A DNA stretch of 64,000 nucleotides, from NCBI GenBank assembly GCA_009268125.1, contig WBOU01000022.1:1-64000 (forward strand), read 5' to 3'. Position numbers and translations under genes: made by a program. This stretch comes from Chloroflexia bacterium SDU3-3. GTDB lineage: Bacteria; Chloroflexota; Chloroflexia; Chloroflexales; Roseiflexaceae. Below the pieces are notes generated by a model. That model ran no database searches. It was not told the origin of the DNA and saw only the letters and a list, made by a program, of their open reading frames with translations. Every line of letters begins with the position of its first letter. Position 1 is the first letter of the stretch. Below are positions 1 to 9,851 of this stretch, one piece after another.

Positions 1-177
1 GTGTCAAACGGGCCATTCGGCTCGGTGTGTGGCGCCTCTGGTTGTTCGGGTTCCGGGCGGCACCGCCGCTCGCAACGAGGCGTACTATAGCACTCCACCG
101 CGATGCTGTCAAATCGGCGCGAGCACATGGCACGCTCTCTGCTAGTCAGTTCCAAATACGCGAAAGGAGTATGCTTT
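1..177. other. Upstream region of the copper cluster
   Basis: No gene is recognisable here. Bases 11-21 (GGCCATTCGGC) differ by one base from the core of the palindromic elements found before the next three copper genes, so this may be a degenerate fourth copy. A TATA-like stretch lies near 82-88. The ribosome binding site AAGGAG at 164-169 belongs to the gene that starts at 178. Confidence 0.35.
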
Positions 178-546
178 ATGTCACATGCAACTGAGCACCA
201 GATGGAGATGGATGTCTCGATGCAGGAATGCATCACCCACTGTCTGAACTGCCACAGCGCCTGCACCCAGACAAGCATCCACTGCCTCAGCATGGGCGGC
301 AAGCACGCCGCGCCGGAGCACATCCGCCTGCTGCAGGATTGCGCCCAGGCCTGCGCCACGAGCGCCGACTTTATGCTGCGCATGTCGCCCTTCCACCCCT
401 CCTTCTGCCAGGCCTGCGCCGATGTGTGCACAGCCTGCGCCGACGACTGCACCCGCCTAGCCGACGGCGACCAGATGATGATGGCCTGCGCCCAGGTGTG
501 CCGCTCGTGCGCGGAGTCATGCGCGCAGATGGCGGCGATGGCATAG
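178..546 (+). CDS. Cys-rich four-helix-bundle copper storage protein (Csp/DUF326-like)
   Basis: The product is 122 residues with 16 cysteines, mostly spaced as CxxxC or CxxC along predicted helices (for example CADVCTACADDC near the C-terminus) and with many Met and His residues. This is the pattern of Csp-type four-helix bundles, which line the core with thiolates and bind many Cu(I) ions. No signal peptide is seen, which fits a cytosolic Csp3-like form. The ATG at 178 is chosen because AAGGAG ends eight bases upstream; the longer frame from 103 lacks this support. A DUF305 lipoprotein, CopZ and CopA follow on the same strand, so a copper-detoxification role fits. A hairpin terminator follows the stop. 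Confidence 0.85.
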   Translation: MSHATEHQMEMDVSMQECITHCLNCHSACTQTSIHCLSMGGKHAAPEHIRLLQDCAQACATSADFMLRMSPFHPSFCQACADVCTACADDCTRLADGDQMMMACAQVCRSCAESCAQMAAMA

Positions 547-565
547 CAACCGTGGAGATCGGCAG

Positions 566-600
566 AGCGCCGCTGGCGAATATCCGCCAGCGGCGCTTTG
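566..600 (+). terminator. Rho-independent terminator after the copper storage gene
   Basis: A perfect 13-bp stem (AGCGCCGCTGGCG at 566-578 with its complement at 585-597) and a six-base loop are followed by a short T run. It lies 20 bases after the stop and separates this gene from the next one, which has its own promoter-like element. Confidence 0.75.
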
Positions 601-608
601 TGCGCCTA

Positions 609-652
609 TAGGCCATTTGGCGGGTAGCGCCCACCAGCGCCCAGCATATACG
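609..652 (+). promoter_or_regulatory. Copper-cluster palindromic element, copy 1
   Basis: TAGGCCATTTGGCGGGTA at 609-626 is followed by GCGCCCACCA, so GGCGGG and CCCACC face each other across five bases. A TATACG hexamer begins 24 bases after TTGGCG. The same arrangement stands before the copZ and copA genes. An operator for a copper sensor overlapping the promoter is inferred; the protein that binds it is not known from this window. Confidence 0.6.
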
Positions 653-695
653 CTTTGCCTACCTATGGTTTTATGCATAGCACGAGGAGTAACGC

Positions 696-1343
696 ATGAC
701 GAAAAGCATTTTAGGTCTTACCTGTTTACTAGCTCTTGGCCTGATCAGCGCCTGTGGGCAGGCTGCCACCGCACCGACGCCAACCGCAGCGCCAGCAGCC
801 AGCGCAGCACCAGCAGCCAGCGCAACACCAGCAGCCACACCAACAGCCGATAGCCACGCCGCAATGGGCGATATGGATATGACCGCGATGCCGGAGATGG
901 CTGCCGCCCCATACGACGCGCAGTTTATCGATAGCATGATCGAGCACCACCAGGGCGCGATCGCCATGGCCAACGAGGCCCTGAAGAGCGCTGAGCACGA
1001 GGAGATCAAGACGATGGCGCAGGCCATCATCTCGGCGCAGCAGGAGGAGATCGGCAAAATGCAGGCGTGGCGCACGGAATGGTACCCCGAGCTGGCCAGC
1101 ACCGGCGGCATGGGTATGTCGATGGGCGATATGCAGGTGGAAAATGATGCGAGCGTGCCGTTCGACCAGCGCTTTATCATCGCGATGATCGCCCACCACC
1201 AGGGCGCGATCGCCATGGCCAAGGACGCCCAGCAGCGCGCCGAGCACGCCGAGATCAAGAGCCTTGCCGATGCGATTGTGGCAGCCCAGGAGGGCGAGAT
1301 CACGCAGATGCAGGGCTGGCAGAAGGCCTGGTACGGCAAGTAG
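696..1343 (+). CDS. DUF305 copper-associated lipoprotein with two DUF305 repeats
   Basis: The product has 215 residues. An N-terminal hydrophobic segment ends in LISAC with the lipobox Cys at residue 20, so it should be a secreted, lipid-anchored protein. A low-complexity Ala/Pro/Thr linker (about residues 22-50) and a Met/His stretch follow. Then come two related halves, each with MI.HHQGAIAMA and a downstream EI..MQ.W motif, typical of DUF305 (ferritin-like) proteins often found with copper-resistance genes. The linker is encoded by short repeats (gcaccagcagccagc type). It sits between the copper storage gene and copZ, and metal binding outside the membrane is inferred from the family and context. 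Confidence 0.85.
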   Translation: MTKSILGLTCLLALGLISACGQAATAPTPTAAPAASAAPAASATPAATPTADSHAAMGDMDMTAMPEMAAAPYDAQFIDSMIEHHQGAIAMANEALKSAEHEEIKTMAQAIISAQQEEIGKMQAWRTEWYPELASTGGMGMSMGDMQVENDASVPFDQRFIIAMIAHHQGAIAMAKDAQQRAEHAEIKSLADAIVAAQEGEITQMQGWQKAWYGK

Positions 1344-1347
1344 CGCG

Positions 1348-1392
1348 TAGGCCATTTGGCGGGTGGTATACTCGCCAGCGGCGCGCTACCAT
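1348..1392 (+). promoter_or_regulatory. Copper-cluster palindromic element, copy 2
   Basis: TAGGCCATTTGGCGGGTG at 1348-1365 begins five bases after the DUF305 stop. GGCG and CGCC arms face each other across eleven bases, and a TACCAT hexamer starts 25 bases after TTGGCG. It is nearly identical to copy 1 over its first 17 bases and precedes copZ. Confidence 0.6.
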
Positions 1393-1424
1393 GGCGCTAC
1401 CCTGATGAACAAATGGAGCACACA

Positions 1425-1667
1425 ATGATCCACACATTTGCCGTAAACGATATGAGCTGCAAGGGCTGCGCTGCCAAGATCACCAAGTCGGTAACGGCGC
1501 TGGCGGGCGTGACCAACGTGGTGGCCGAGATCCCCACCAAGCTGGTGCACGTGACCGCTGGCGAGGGCGTGACCCCCACGCAGATCAGCGAGGCGATTGG
1601 GGCGGCAGGCTACCACGCCGAGGCCCCGGCGGCCAAGAAGGCCAGCGACTGCGGCTGCGGCAACTAG
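1425..1667 (+). CDS. copZ: CopZ-like copper chaperone (HMA domain)
   Basis: This 80-residue protein is a single heavy-metal-associated domain. MSCKGCAAKI near the N-terminus carries the CxxC that binds Cu(I), and the length and layout match Atx1/CopZ chaperones, which pass copper to CopA. The C-terminal tail ends SDCGCGN and adds two more cysteines (CGC), a less common extension that might bind metal. The ATG at 1425 is preferred over in-frame ATGs upstream because a GGAG stands six bases before it. The gene lies just ahead of copA but has its own palindromic element and terminator. Confidence 0.9.
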   Translation: MIHTFAVNDMSCKGCAAKITKSVTALAGVTNVVAEIPTKLVHVTAGEGVTPTQISEAIGAAGYHAEAPAAKKASDCGCGN

Positions 1668-1682
1668 CGCGGCCCATCCAAG

Positions 1683-1713
1683 AGCGGCGGGGGAGCATTC
1701 CTCCGCCGCTTTG
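1683..1713 (+). terminator. Likely terminator after copZ
   Basis: AGCGGCGG (1683-1690) pairs with CCGCCGCT (1703-1710) around a G-rich loop and is followed by TTTG. It lies about 15 bases after the copZ stop. Confidence 0.6.
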
Positions 1714-1741
1714 CTATGCCGCTGGCACCGGCCAGGGTGCG

Positions 1742-1786
1742 TAGGCTATTTGGCGGGTATCGCCCGCCGCCCCGCCGCGCTACACT
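1742..1786 (+). promoter_or_regulatory. Copper-cluster palindromic element, copy 3
   Basis: TAGGCTATTTGGCGGGTA at 1742-1759 continues into a perfect inverted repeat, GGCGGG-TATCG-CCCGCC (1752-1768). A TACACT hexamer starts 25 bases after TTGGCG, the same spacing as copy 2. It stands directly before copA and is the most symmetrical of the three copies. Confidence 0.65.
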
Positions 1787-1822
1787 GAGGCTATCAGGAG
1801 CACTATTCCAGAGGTTTGGCAT

Positions 1823-4312
1823 ATGACAACAAAACATATCACCTTCGCGGTGACGGGGATGACCTGCGCGTCGTGCTCGGGCCGCGTCGAGCGGGCGCTG
1901 CGCAAGGCCGAGGGCGTGGTCGAGGCCAACGTTAACCTTGCCACCGAGCAGGCCCATGTCGAGTACGACCCGCAGCAGGCTCAGCCACAGGCCCTCATCG
2001 CCACCGTGGAGCGCAGCGGCTACGGCGTGATCACCGAGCAGGTGGAGCTGCCGGTGACGGGGATGACCTGCGCGTCGTGCTCGGGCCGTGTGGAGCGGGC
2101 GCTGCGCAAGGCCGAGGGCGTGGTCGAGGCCAACGTCAACCTCGCCACCGAGCGCGCCAGCATCACCTACGCGCCGGGGGTGGCCAGCCTCGACACGCTG
2201 CGGGCGGCGGTGGAGAAGGCGGGCTACGGCGTGATCATGCCCGCCGCCGAGAGCGCGCAGGTGGACAGCGAGGCGCAGGCGCGGCAGGCCGAGCTGGATG
2301 AGAAGCGCCGCAAGCTGGTGGTGGCGGTGATCTTCACCCTGCCGCTGTTCGTGGTCTCCATGGCCCGCGACCTGGGCTTCATCCAGCCGTGGCTGATCGG
2401 CGCGGGTCGCGCCATAGCCGAGCAGATGCCATCGATGCCCATGGATGAGATGATGAAGATGATTCCTGCCCGCGACGATCTGCTCAACTGGATCTTTCTG
2501 GCGCTGGCCACGCCGGTGCAGCTCTACAGCGGGCGCAGCTTCTACATCCACGCCTGGAAGGCGCTGCGGGCGCGCACGGCCAACATGGACACCCTGATCG
2601 CGCTCGGATCCTCCGCCGCCTACCTCTACAGCCTAGCGGTGCTGCTCGCCGGGATGGCGGGCCATGTCTACTTCGAGACAGCGGCGGTGATCATCACGCT
2701 CATCCTGGTGGGCAAGTTCCTAGAGGCGCGGGCCAAGAGCCAGACCGGCGCGGCCATCCGCGCGCTGATCGGGCTGCAGCCCAAGACCGCCCGCGTGCTG
2801 CGCGGCGGGGCCGAGGCCGAGGTGCCGCTGGCCGAGGTGCGCGCTGGCGATATCGTGAGCGTGCGGCCCGGCGAGAAGGTGCCAACCGACGGCGTGATCA
2901 CCATGGGCCAGTCGACCGTGGATGAGAGCATGATCACCGGCGAGAGCATGCCGGTGCAGAAAAACGTGGGCGACAGCGTGATCGGTGCGACGATCAACCG
3001 CGCTGGGGCGTTCCAATTCCGGGCCACCCGTGTGGGCAAGGATACAGCGCTGGCGCAGATCGTGCGGCTGGTGCAGGAGGCCCAGGGGTCGAAGGCCCCG
3101 GTGCAGCAGCTGGTGGACAAGGTGTCGGCGGTGTTCGTGCCCGTGGTGATCGGCATCGCCGCGCTGACCTTTGTGGCCTGGATGCTCGCCACCGGCGATT
3201 TCACCCAGGCCCTGATCTTCGCGGTGGCGGTGCTGGTGATCGCCTGCCCCTGCGCGCTGGGGCTGGCCACCCCGACCGCGATCATGGTCGGCACAGGCAC
3301 GGGCGCGGCGCACGGCATCCTGATCAAGAACGCCGAGGCGCTGGAGCGCGCCAGCAAGCTGACGACGGTCATCTTCGACAAGACCGGCACGATCACCGAG
3401 GGGCGGCCATCCGTCACCGACATGGTTGGGGCCGACGAGGCGCGGCTGCTGCGCCTGGCCGCCAGCGCCGAGCGGGCATCCGAGCACCCGCTGGGCGAGG
3501 CGGTGGTGCGCGCCGCCCAGGAGCGCGGCGTGGCGCTGGCCCAGCCCCAGCAGTTCGAGGCGCTGGCCGGGCACGGCATCCAAGCCATGGTCGATGGCGC
3601 GGCGGTGCTGGTTGGCTCGCCCCGCCTGATGGCTGAGCGCGGGATCGAGATCGGCGCGCTGCGGGGGGAGATCGAGCGCATGCAGCGCGAGGCCAAGACC
3701 GCCGTGGTGGTGTCCGCCGACGGTGCGGCGCTAGGCGCGCTGGGCATCGCCGACACGCTCAAGCCCACATCCGCCGCCGCCATCGACGAGCTGAAGCGGC
3801 GCGGCGCGGCGGTGCTGATGCTCACCGGCGACAACCGCGCCACCGCCGAGGCCATCGCGCGGCAGGTGGGGCTGGACGCCGCCGAGGTGCGCGCCGAGGT
3901 GCTGCCGGAGATGAAGGCCGCCGAGGTGAAGCGCGCGCAGGAGCAGGGCGCGACCGTGGCCATGGTGGGCGATGGCATCAACGACGCGCCTGCGCTGGCC
4001 CAGGCCGATGTGGGCGTGGCCATGGGCGCTGGCACCGACGTGGCCATGGAGACCGCCGACCTCACGCTGCTGCGCGGCGACCTGCGCGCGGTGGCCCAGG
4101 CGATCACACTCAGCCAGCGCACCATGGCCACCATCCGCTGGAACCTGTTCTGGGCGTTTATCTACAACGTGATCGGCATCCCGCTGGCGGCTGGCCTGCT
4201 CTACGCGCCGCTCGGCATCCAGCTCAGCCCCATGATCGCCGCCGGGGCCATGGCCTGCTCATCGGTGTTCGTGGTGAGCAACTCGCTGCGGCTGCGCGGC
4301 GTGCGGCTCTAG
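1823..4312 (+). CDS. copA: Copper-exporting P1B-type ATPase CopA with two HMA domains
   Basis: This 829-residue protein pumps Cu(I) across the cytoplasmic membrane using ATP. Two N-terminal HMA domains have GMTCASC motifs (Cys15/Cys18 and Cys83/Cys86). The core shows TGE (MITGESMPV), the transmembrane CPC metal site (475-477), the phosphorylated Asp519 in DKTGT, the SEHPLGE nucleotide-binding motif and GDGIND (from Gly716). A Met-rich stretch ([12 protein letters not shown]) lies between early membrane segments and could act as an external copper-sensing or entry loop; this is inference. The two HMA coding segments are almost identical in DNA. The start has GAGGT upstream. It is the last gene of the copper cluster. 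Confidence 0.96.
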   Translation: MTTKHITFAVTGMTCASCSGRVERALRKAEGVVEANVNLATEQAHVEYDPQQAQPQALIATVERSGYGVITEQVELPVTGMTCASCSGRVERALRKAEGVVEANVNLATERASITYAPGVASLDTLRAAVEKAGYGVIMPAAESAQVDSEAQARQAELDEKRRKLVVAVIFTLPLFVVSMARDLGFIQPWLIGAGRAIAEQMPSMPMDEMMKMIPARDDLLNWIFLALATPVQLYSGRSFYIHAWKALRARTANMDTLIALGSSAAYLYSLAVLLAGMAGHVYFETAAVIITLILVGKFLEARAKSQTGAAIRALIGLQPKTARVLRGGAEAEVPLAEVRAGDIVSVRPGEKVPTDGVITMGQSTVDESMITGESMPVQKNVGDSVIGATINRAGAFQFRATRVGKDTALAQIVRLVQEAQGSKAPVQQLVDKVSAVFVPVVIGIAALTFVAWMLATGDFTQALIFAVAVLVIACPCALGLATPTAIMVGTGTGAAHGILIKNAEALERASKLTTVIFDKTGTITEGRPSVTDMVGADEARLLRLAASAERASEHPLGEAVVRAAQERGVALAQPQQFEALAGHGIQAMVDGAAVLVGSPRLMAERGIEIGALRGEIERMQREAKTAVVVSADGAALGALGIADTLKPTSAAAIDELKRRGAAVLMLTGDNRATAEAIARQVGLDAAEVRAEVLPEMKAAEVKRAQEQGATVAMVGDGINDAPALAQADVGVAMGAGTDVAMETADLTLLRGDLRAVAQAITLSQRTMATIRWNLFWAFIYNVIGIPLAAGLLYAPLGIQLSPMIAAGAMACSSVFVVSNSLRLRGVRL
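1850..2153 (+). repeat. Near-identical duplication of HMA coding sequence within copA
   Basis: Bases 1850-1949 and 2054-2153 differ at only about four of 100 positions, two of them clustered in one pair of adjacent codons. Flanking parts of the two domains are clearly diverged. This points to recent duplication or gene conversion limited to the metal-binding motif and first helix. Confidence 0.85.
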
Positions 4313-4340
4313 TTCTGGCCGCACAACACTTTACACGAAT

Positions 4341-4378
4341 AATGCGCCCTATGCCATTTCTCAGGCATAGGGCGCATT
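4341..4378. terminator. Bidirectional terminator between copA and the AraC-type gene
   Basis: A perfect 15-bp stem (4341-4355 with 4364-4378) has an eight-base loop. It lies between the converging stops of copA (+) and the AraC-type gene (-). T runs are weak on both sides. Confidence 0.7.
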
Positions 4379-4422
4379 GTTAGAGGATCAACATCCAGCT
4401 GAACACACGCAGGCTGTCAAGG

Positions 4423-5343
4423 CTATAGCTCCAGCGCCTCGACCTGGGCGAGCTGGAGGATGGTGCGCACATCGCGCAGCGGCGACATGCCGAACAGCCG
4501 CGCGTACTCGCGGCTGAACTGCGAGAGGCTGCGGTAGCCCACCTGCAGCGCGGCGGCGGTCACATCGGCAGCGCCGCTGAGCATCAGCCGCCGCGCCTCC
4601 TGCAGGCGCAGCTGCTTCTGGTACTGCAGCGGCCCCATGGCCGTAAGCGCCTTGAACTTGTGGTGCAGCCCCGACACGCTCATGTTCGAGGCCCGCGCCA
4701 GCTCCTCGATGGTGAACGCGCAGTCGTAGTGTCGCTCGATCCAGACAATCGCCTGGGCGATACCGTCGCCCTGCTGCTCGAAGAAGACCTGCTGGAGAAA
4801 CAGGTGGCCGTAGTCGCCCGAGAGCAGGTGGTAGATAAGCTCCTGCTTGATCAGCGACGCGCGGAACACCGCGCCGCGAGGGCTGGCATCGGCCCGCAGC
4901 AGGCGGCAGCACAGGTCAAGCAGCTCGTCATCCGCCCTGCCCACGAACGACCCGATGCTGGGCTGGCCCTCGGGGGGCCGCACCTGCAGGCCCGACTCCG
5001 AGAGCACCGCCGCGACCTCGGCGGGGGCTAGGTCGATGCGCAGGCCGATGTAGGGCGTGTGAGCCGACGCGCCGACCACCTGGGCCAGTCCTGGCATGCG
5101 GATCACCGAGACCAAGAAGCTGCCCGCCGGACAGTCCACGATCTGCTCGCCGAACTGGATGCGCTTACCGCCTTGCAGGATAAGACAAAAAGACGGCGAC
5201 AGCACCGATGGGATGGGCGGCGTGGCGCGGGTGTTGCGCACCACGGTAAGAAATGGGATGTTCGTCTTGGCCTTGCCGTCGGCCTTGGTCACGCGCTCGG
5301 TCAGCGCGATAGTGGCCGCCAGCCGCTCGCTCAGATCTTCCAC
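4423..5343 (-). CDS. AraC-family transcriptional regulator (AraC_N type)
   Basis: The 306-residue product has an N-terminal cupin-like AraC_N region (PSFCLILQGGKRIQFGE and the following strands) and a C-terminal pair of helix-turn-helix motifs (IEELARASNMSVSGLHHKFK and VTAAALQVGYRSLSQFSREY). This subfamily usually sits next to the aldo/keto reductase or SDR genes it controls, and here it diverges from exactly that pair. The frame begins with a GTG and a GAGG upstream; a later start is possible. The effector is unknown. Confidence 0.9.
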   Translation of the reverse strand: MEDLSERLAATIALTERVTKADGKAKTNIPFLTVVRNTRATPPIPSVLSPSFCLILQGGKRIQFGEQIVDCPAGSFLVSVIRMPGLAQVVGASAHTPYIGLRIDLAPAEVAAVLSESGLQVRPPEGQPSIGSFVGRADDELLDLCCRLLRADASPRGAVFRASLIKQELIYHLLSGDYGHLFLQQVFFEQQGDGIAQAIVWIERHYDCAFTIEELARASNMSVSGLHHKFKALTAMGPLQYQKQLRLQEARRLMLSGAADVTAAALQVGYRSLSQFSREYARLFGMSPLRDVRTILQLAQVEALEL

Positions 5344-5531
5344 AGTGCCACGCCTCTCTTTTTGCCCACGCTCGACCCTGCCCTAGCCCTCCACTCCATT
5401 ATCGCATAGAACGCCCCGCGCAGCTCTTGCAGCTTTAGGCAAATGAGCGGCAGAAACGGACTAGCCCGCAGCCCCGCCGCCACGTACCATTTCCCTATCG
5501 ATCATTCATTGACACAAAGCGAGGGTTGACC

Positions 5532-6527
<996 letters not shown>

Positions 6528-6542
6528 AAAGAGGAGGCGGAG

Positions 6543-7559
6543 ATGCGCGAGACGGTGCTGGTGACCGGCGGGAGCGGCTATGTGGCCGAGTGGTGCGTGG
6601 TCGAGCTGCTGCGGCAGGGCTACACGGTGCGCACCACCGTGCGAAGCCTAGCCAAGGAACCGCAAGTGCGCGCCCAGATCGGCGCGGCTATCGACCCCGG
6701 CGAGCAGCTGCGGTTCTTCGCCGCCGACCTGCTGGATGATGCGGGCTGGGATGCGGCGGTGGCGGGGTGCGACTATGTGCTGCACGTCGCCTCGCCGCTG
6801 GATGCGGCGGGCGGCCCCGATGCGCTGATCGCCCCGGCCCGCGATGGCGCGCTGCGCGTGCTGCGCGCCTCGGCCAGGGCGGGCGTGCGGCGCGTGGTGA
6901 TGACCTCGGCGTGCGCGGCGGCCAGCCCGACGCTCTACACCGACGACAGCATCAGCGACGAGAGCGTATGGACCGACCCCAACGACACCCGGATCAGCGC
7001 CTATCGAAAGTCGAAGACGCTGGCCGAGCTAGCCGCCTGGAAGTATATCGAGGAAGAGGCGCGGGGACAGACCGAGCTAAGTACCATCCTGCCCGGCGCG
7101 GTCTTCGGGCCGGTGCTCTCGGCGGCGCATATCGGCACCGCCCAGGTCATCCAGCGCATCATGCGCGGCAGCGCGCTGGGCGTGCCGCGCATCGGCTTCG
7201 AGGTGGTGGATGTGCGCGACCTCGCCGACATCCACATCCGGGCCATGACCCACCCGCACGCGGCGGGCCAGCGCTTCATCGCTGTGAGCGAGTTCATGTG
7301 GATGAGCGAGATCGCGGGCGAGCTGCGCGCCCGGCTTGGAGACGCGGCGCGCGGCATCTCGACCCACACGCTGCCCGACATCCTGATCCAGCTGGTGGCA
7401 CGCTTTGACCGCGACCTGCTGTCGATCACACCCGCGCTGGGCAGGAAGAACCGCCACACGGCAGCCAAGGCACGGCAGCTGCTGGGCTGGCAGCCCCGGT
7501 CAGCCCGCGAGACGGTGATAGACTGCGCCCAGAGCCTGATCGGGTGGGGGCAGGGCTAG
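6543..7559 (+). CDS. NAD(P)-dependent epimerase/dehydratase-like reductase (extended SDR)
   Basis: The 338-residue protein opens with the Rossmann motif VTGGSGYVAEW (a variant of GxxGxxG) and has the catalytic pair in AYRKSK. DYVLHVASPLD and the VVMTSACAA segment match the dihydroflavonol-reductase/cinnamoyl-CoA-reductase-like branch of extended SDRs. Bacterial members reduce various aldehydes or ketones, and the substrate cannot be read from sequence. It is translated 15 bases after the aldo/keto reductase and is probably in the same transcript. Confidence 0.88.
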   Translation: MRETVLVTGGSGYVAEWCVVELLRQGYTVRTTVRSLAKEPQVRAQIGAAIDPGEQLRFFAADLLDDAGWDAAVAGCDYVLHVASPLDAAGGPDALIAPARDGALRVLRASARAGVRRVVMTSACAAASPTLYTDDSISDESVWTDPNDTRISAYRKSKTLAELAAWKYIEEEARGQTELSTILPGAVFGPVLSAAHIGTAQVIQRIMRGSALGVPRIGFEVVDVRDLADIHIRAMTHPHAAGQRFIAVSEFMWMSEIAGELRARLGDAARGISTHTLPDILIQLVARFDRDLLSITPALGRKNRHTAAKARQLLGWQPRSARETVIDCAQSLIGWGQG

Positions 7560-7667
7560 GCAGGCACGCCAACAGCAAGACAAACTGGCGTAAGCGCGGT
7601 AGAGTACGGCCAGCGCAGGCAATGCGCTGCAGAAGCTTCGCATTTCGCTAGGCGATGAAGTGCACCT

Positions 7668-8228
7668 TTGGAGAAAAGCTACGTTATCCTGCTCAACGGG
7701 CCGTCGAGCGCGGGCAAGTCCACGCTGGCCCGCGCCATCCGGGCCACGCTCGACCGGCCCTTCTGGCATATCGCATCCGATCAGTTTGTCGAGGCGGGCA
7801 TGCTGCCGCCGCGCCGCCCGCACCCGCCGGAGTTCACATGGAAGGAGCAGAGGCCGCGCTTCTTTGCGGCGTTCCACCGCTGCCTGCCCGCCATCCTCAG
7901 CGCCGGGAACAGCCTGATTGTCGACCACGTGATCGAGTTCCAGGAGTGGATGGACGAGCTGGTCGACCTGCTCGCGCCCTACGACGTGTTCTTTGTGGGC
8001 GTGCGCTGCCCGCTGGAGGAGCTGGAGCGCCGCGAGCGCGAGCGCGGCGACCGCGCCATCGGCGAGGCGCGCGACCACCTGGCGGTGGTCCACTCCTTCG
8101 GCAGCTACGACTTCGAGGTGGACAGCGCGGCGCACAGCGCAGAGGAGAACGCCGCGCAGATCATCGCGGCCTGGCGGCGGCGGGCTAGGCCCTCGGCCTT
8201 CGAGCGGATGCGCCGCGCCCAAGGGTGA
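7668..8228 (+). CDS. Chloramphenicol phosphotransferase-like P-loop kinase
   Basis: The 186-residue protein has a Walker A motif, NGPSSAGKST, close to the N-terminus. The family pattern of chloramphenicol 3-O-phosphotransferases follows: a DQF segment, IVDHVIEF after strand 3, and VGVRCPLEELERRERERGDR. Such proteins phosphorylate small hydroxyl compounds, and antibiotic inactivation is possible but unproven. The start is a TTG at 7668 with no strong ribosome binding site. It converges on the histidine kinase gene with a gap of six bases. Confidence 0.8.
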   Translation: MEKSYVILLNGPSSAGKSTLARAIRATLDRPFWHIASDQFVEAGMLPPRRPHPPEFTWKEQRPRFFAAFHRCLPAILSAGNSLIVDHVIEFQEWMDELVDLLAPYDVFFVGVRCPLEELERRERERGDRAIGEARDHLAVVHSFGSYDFEVDSAAHSAEENAAQIIAAWRRRARPSAFERMRRAQG

Positions 8229-8234
8229 TGCGCC

Positions 8235-9218
8235 CTAGCCCCGCGCCAAGTACTGATCGGGCTGAGCCAGAAACAGGTCGCGGCAGGCCGGCGAGCAGAA
8301 CCGGAAGATCCGGCCATCGTGTGTCGCGCCTAGGTCGCCAGGGCCGACGGCCATGCCGCACACGGGGTCGCGGCCATCCTCGCCAGGATAGGGGATGAAC
8401 ACCGCCAGCGCGGTGCCCTGGCCCGGCTGGCTGCGCACATCCAGCGTGCCGCCGGTCAGCTCGGCGCGCTCGCGCATGCCACGCAGGCCCCAGTGGCCCT
8501 CGGCGGCGCTGTCGGGCGCGGGCGGGGTGAAGCCCTGGCCGTCATCCACGATGGTGAGGTGCAGCCCATCGGTCGCGTAGCGCAGGCGGATCTCGACACG
8601 GCTAGCCCGCGCGTGGCGGGCGATGTTGGCCCAGGCCTCCTGTACGATGCGGAACACGGCCAGCTCGCTCTGCGGGGCCAGCCGCCGCGCCGCGCCCTGC
8701 TGGGCCACGCTGGCCTCCACGCCCTGGGCCGGGTGCCGCTGGATGAGCAGCTGCGCCGCAGGCAGCAGGCCCAACTCCTCCAGCGCGGGCGGGCGCAGGT
8801 CGCCGATGATCCCGCGCAGGTCGTCCACCAACGCGGTGACGCTGGCGCGGGTCTCGCGCAGCTGCTCGGCGGCATGGTCGGGCGAGCGCTCCATCAGCCG
8901 TCCGGCGCGCTCCACGCTGTGGCCCAGCGCGATCAGGCGCTGCACGATGTCGTCGTGCAGCTCGCGGGCCAGGCGGCTGCGCTCGGCCTCCTGGGCAGTG
9001 CTGAGCGCGGCGATGTAGGCGTACTGGCGGCGCAGGCCCTGCTCGGTGTGCGTGCCCAGCACGTCGATGGCGCGGCGCAGGTCTTCGAGGGCAGGCTGGC
9101 CATCCAGCGGCTGGCCCTGCGCCGCAAAGTCGCCGCGCGTCATGGCCTCGGCCCGCCGCACCAGCTCGCGCAGGGCCTGCGAGCGCACAAGGATGGGCTG
9201 CTCATCTTGATGTTCCAT
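8235..9218 (-). CDS. NarL-type sensor histidine kinase with C-terminal YHS domain
   Basis: The 327-residue soluble kinase has a coiled N-terminus and a HisKA_3 dimerisation box with phospho-acceptor His88 (LARELHDDIVQRL). A HATPase region follows (NIARHARAS, DDGQGF, GLRGMRERAEL, GQGT). From about residue 284 it carries a YHS domain, DPVCGMAVGPGDLG ... FCSPACRDLF, with its conserved cysteines. YHS domains usually occur in copper ATPases and metal-handling proteins, so metal or redox sensing is inferred. No membrane segment is present. Its likely partner is the response regulator upstream on the same strand, 633 bases away. Confidence 0.9.
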   Translation of the reverse strand: MEHQDEQPILVRSQALRELVRRAEAMTRGDFAAQGQPLDGQPALEDLRRAIDVLGTHTEQGLRRQYAYIAALSTAQEAERSRLARELHDDIVQRLIALGHSVERAGRLMERSPDHAAEQLRETRASVTALVDDLRGIIGDLRPPALEELGLLPAAQLLIQRHPAQGVEASVAQQGAARRLAPQSELAVFRIVQEAWANIARHARASRVEIRLRYATDGLHLTIVDDGQGFTPPAPDSAAEGHWGLRGMRERAELTGGTLDVRSQPGQGTALAVFIPYPGEDGRDPVCGMAVGPGDLGATHDGRIFRFCSPACRDLFLAQPDQYLARG

Positions 9219-9423
9219 TGGGGTTCTCCGAGGGGTGGTGTTGGGTGGGGCTTTTGGCGCTATAGCGCTGCCCCTGGCATGGTGTCGCTTCGCTCTGAAA
9301 AAGGCGGCGGTGGCCGCGCTGCTGGCCTATGTGATGATGGCGGTGGTGCTTGGGCGGTGGATGGTATCACTTTTCGGGGATAGTTCCGCGTCGGGCCGAA
9401 CGTGCGAGTAGTTCCGCTTGGTT

Positions 9424-9600
9424 GCTGGGTGGATGCCCTGCGCGGGCAGCGCCTAGGGGACTGCCCCTAGGAACCCCGCGAGGGGGTGTAACCCCCTTCG
9501 ATCCCTCAATTTTGAGCGTTCCTATGCCATCTGCTGGTAGCTGGTGTTTGTGCATATGGCCAGTGTGCACGAGCGGCACCTTCGCCGCATGGGCGGGGTA
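9424..9600. repeat. Dispersed structured intergenic repeat, family A copy 1
   Basis: This is a full-length copy of a roughly 180-bp element also found at 43808-43990, with partial copies at 20402-20470 and 38956-39053. Conserved landmarks are TGCCCTGCGCGGGC, two G/C hairpins (CCTAGGGG-actg-CCCCTAGG at 9452-9471 and AGGGGGT-gta-ACCCCCT at 9481-9497), GCTGGTGTTTGTGCATATGG and CACCTTCGCCGCATGGGC. The rest of the 9219-9851 gap holds no gene that I can support. Confidence 0.8.
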
Positions 9601-9851
9601 GGTAGGGTATAGCGCAAGGATGCTTCCACCCGCCCCAGCCGTAGGCAAGGCTTGAAGCCTTGTGCCCCCGCCGCAGCGGGGCGGGCTGGCAGGGCCTGCG
9701 GGCTAGTGCCGTGCGGCCTCGCCCATCCGGCGAAGGTGTGCGATGGGGCGGCTGGCCATAATCCCATCCGTAGCGACGAGGCGGCTGCGCACGAGGCAGC
9801 GCGATTTTTCCTGCATGCTTCGTCGTGCGCTCACCTGCCTCACTCGTGCGC

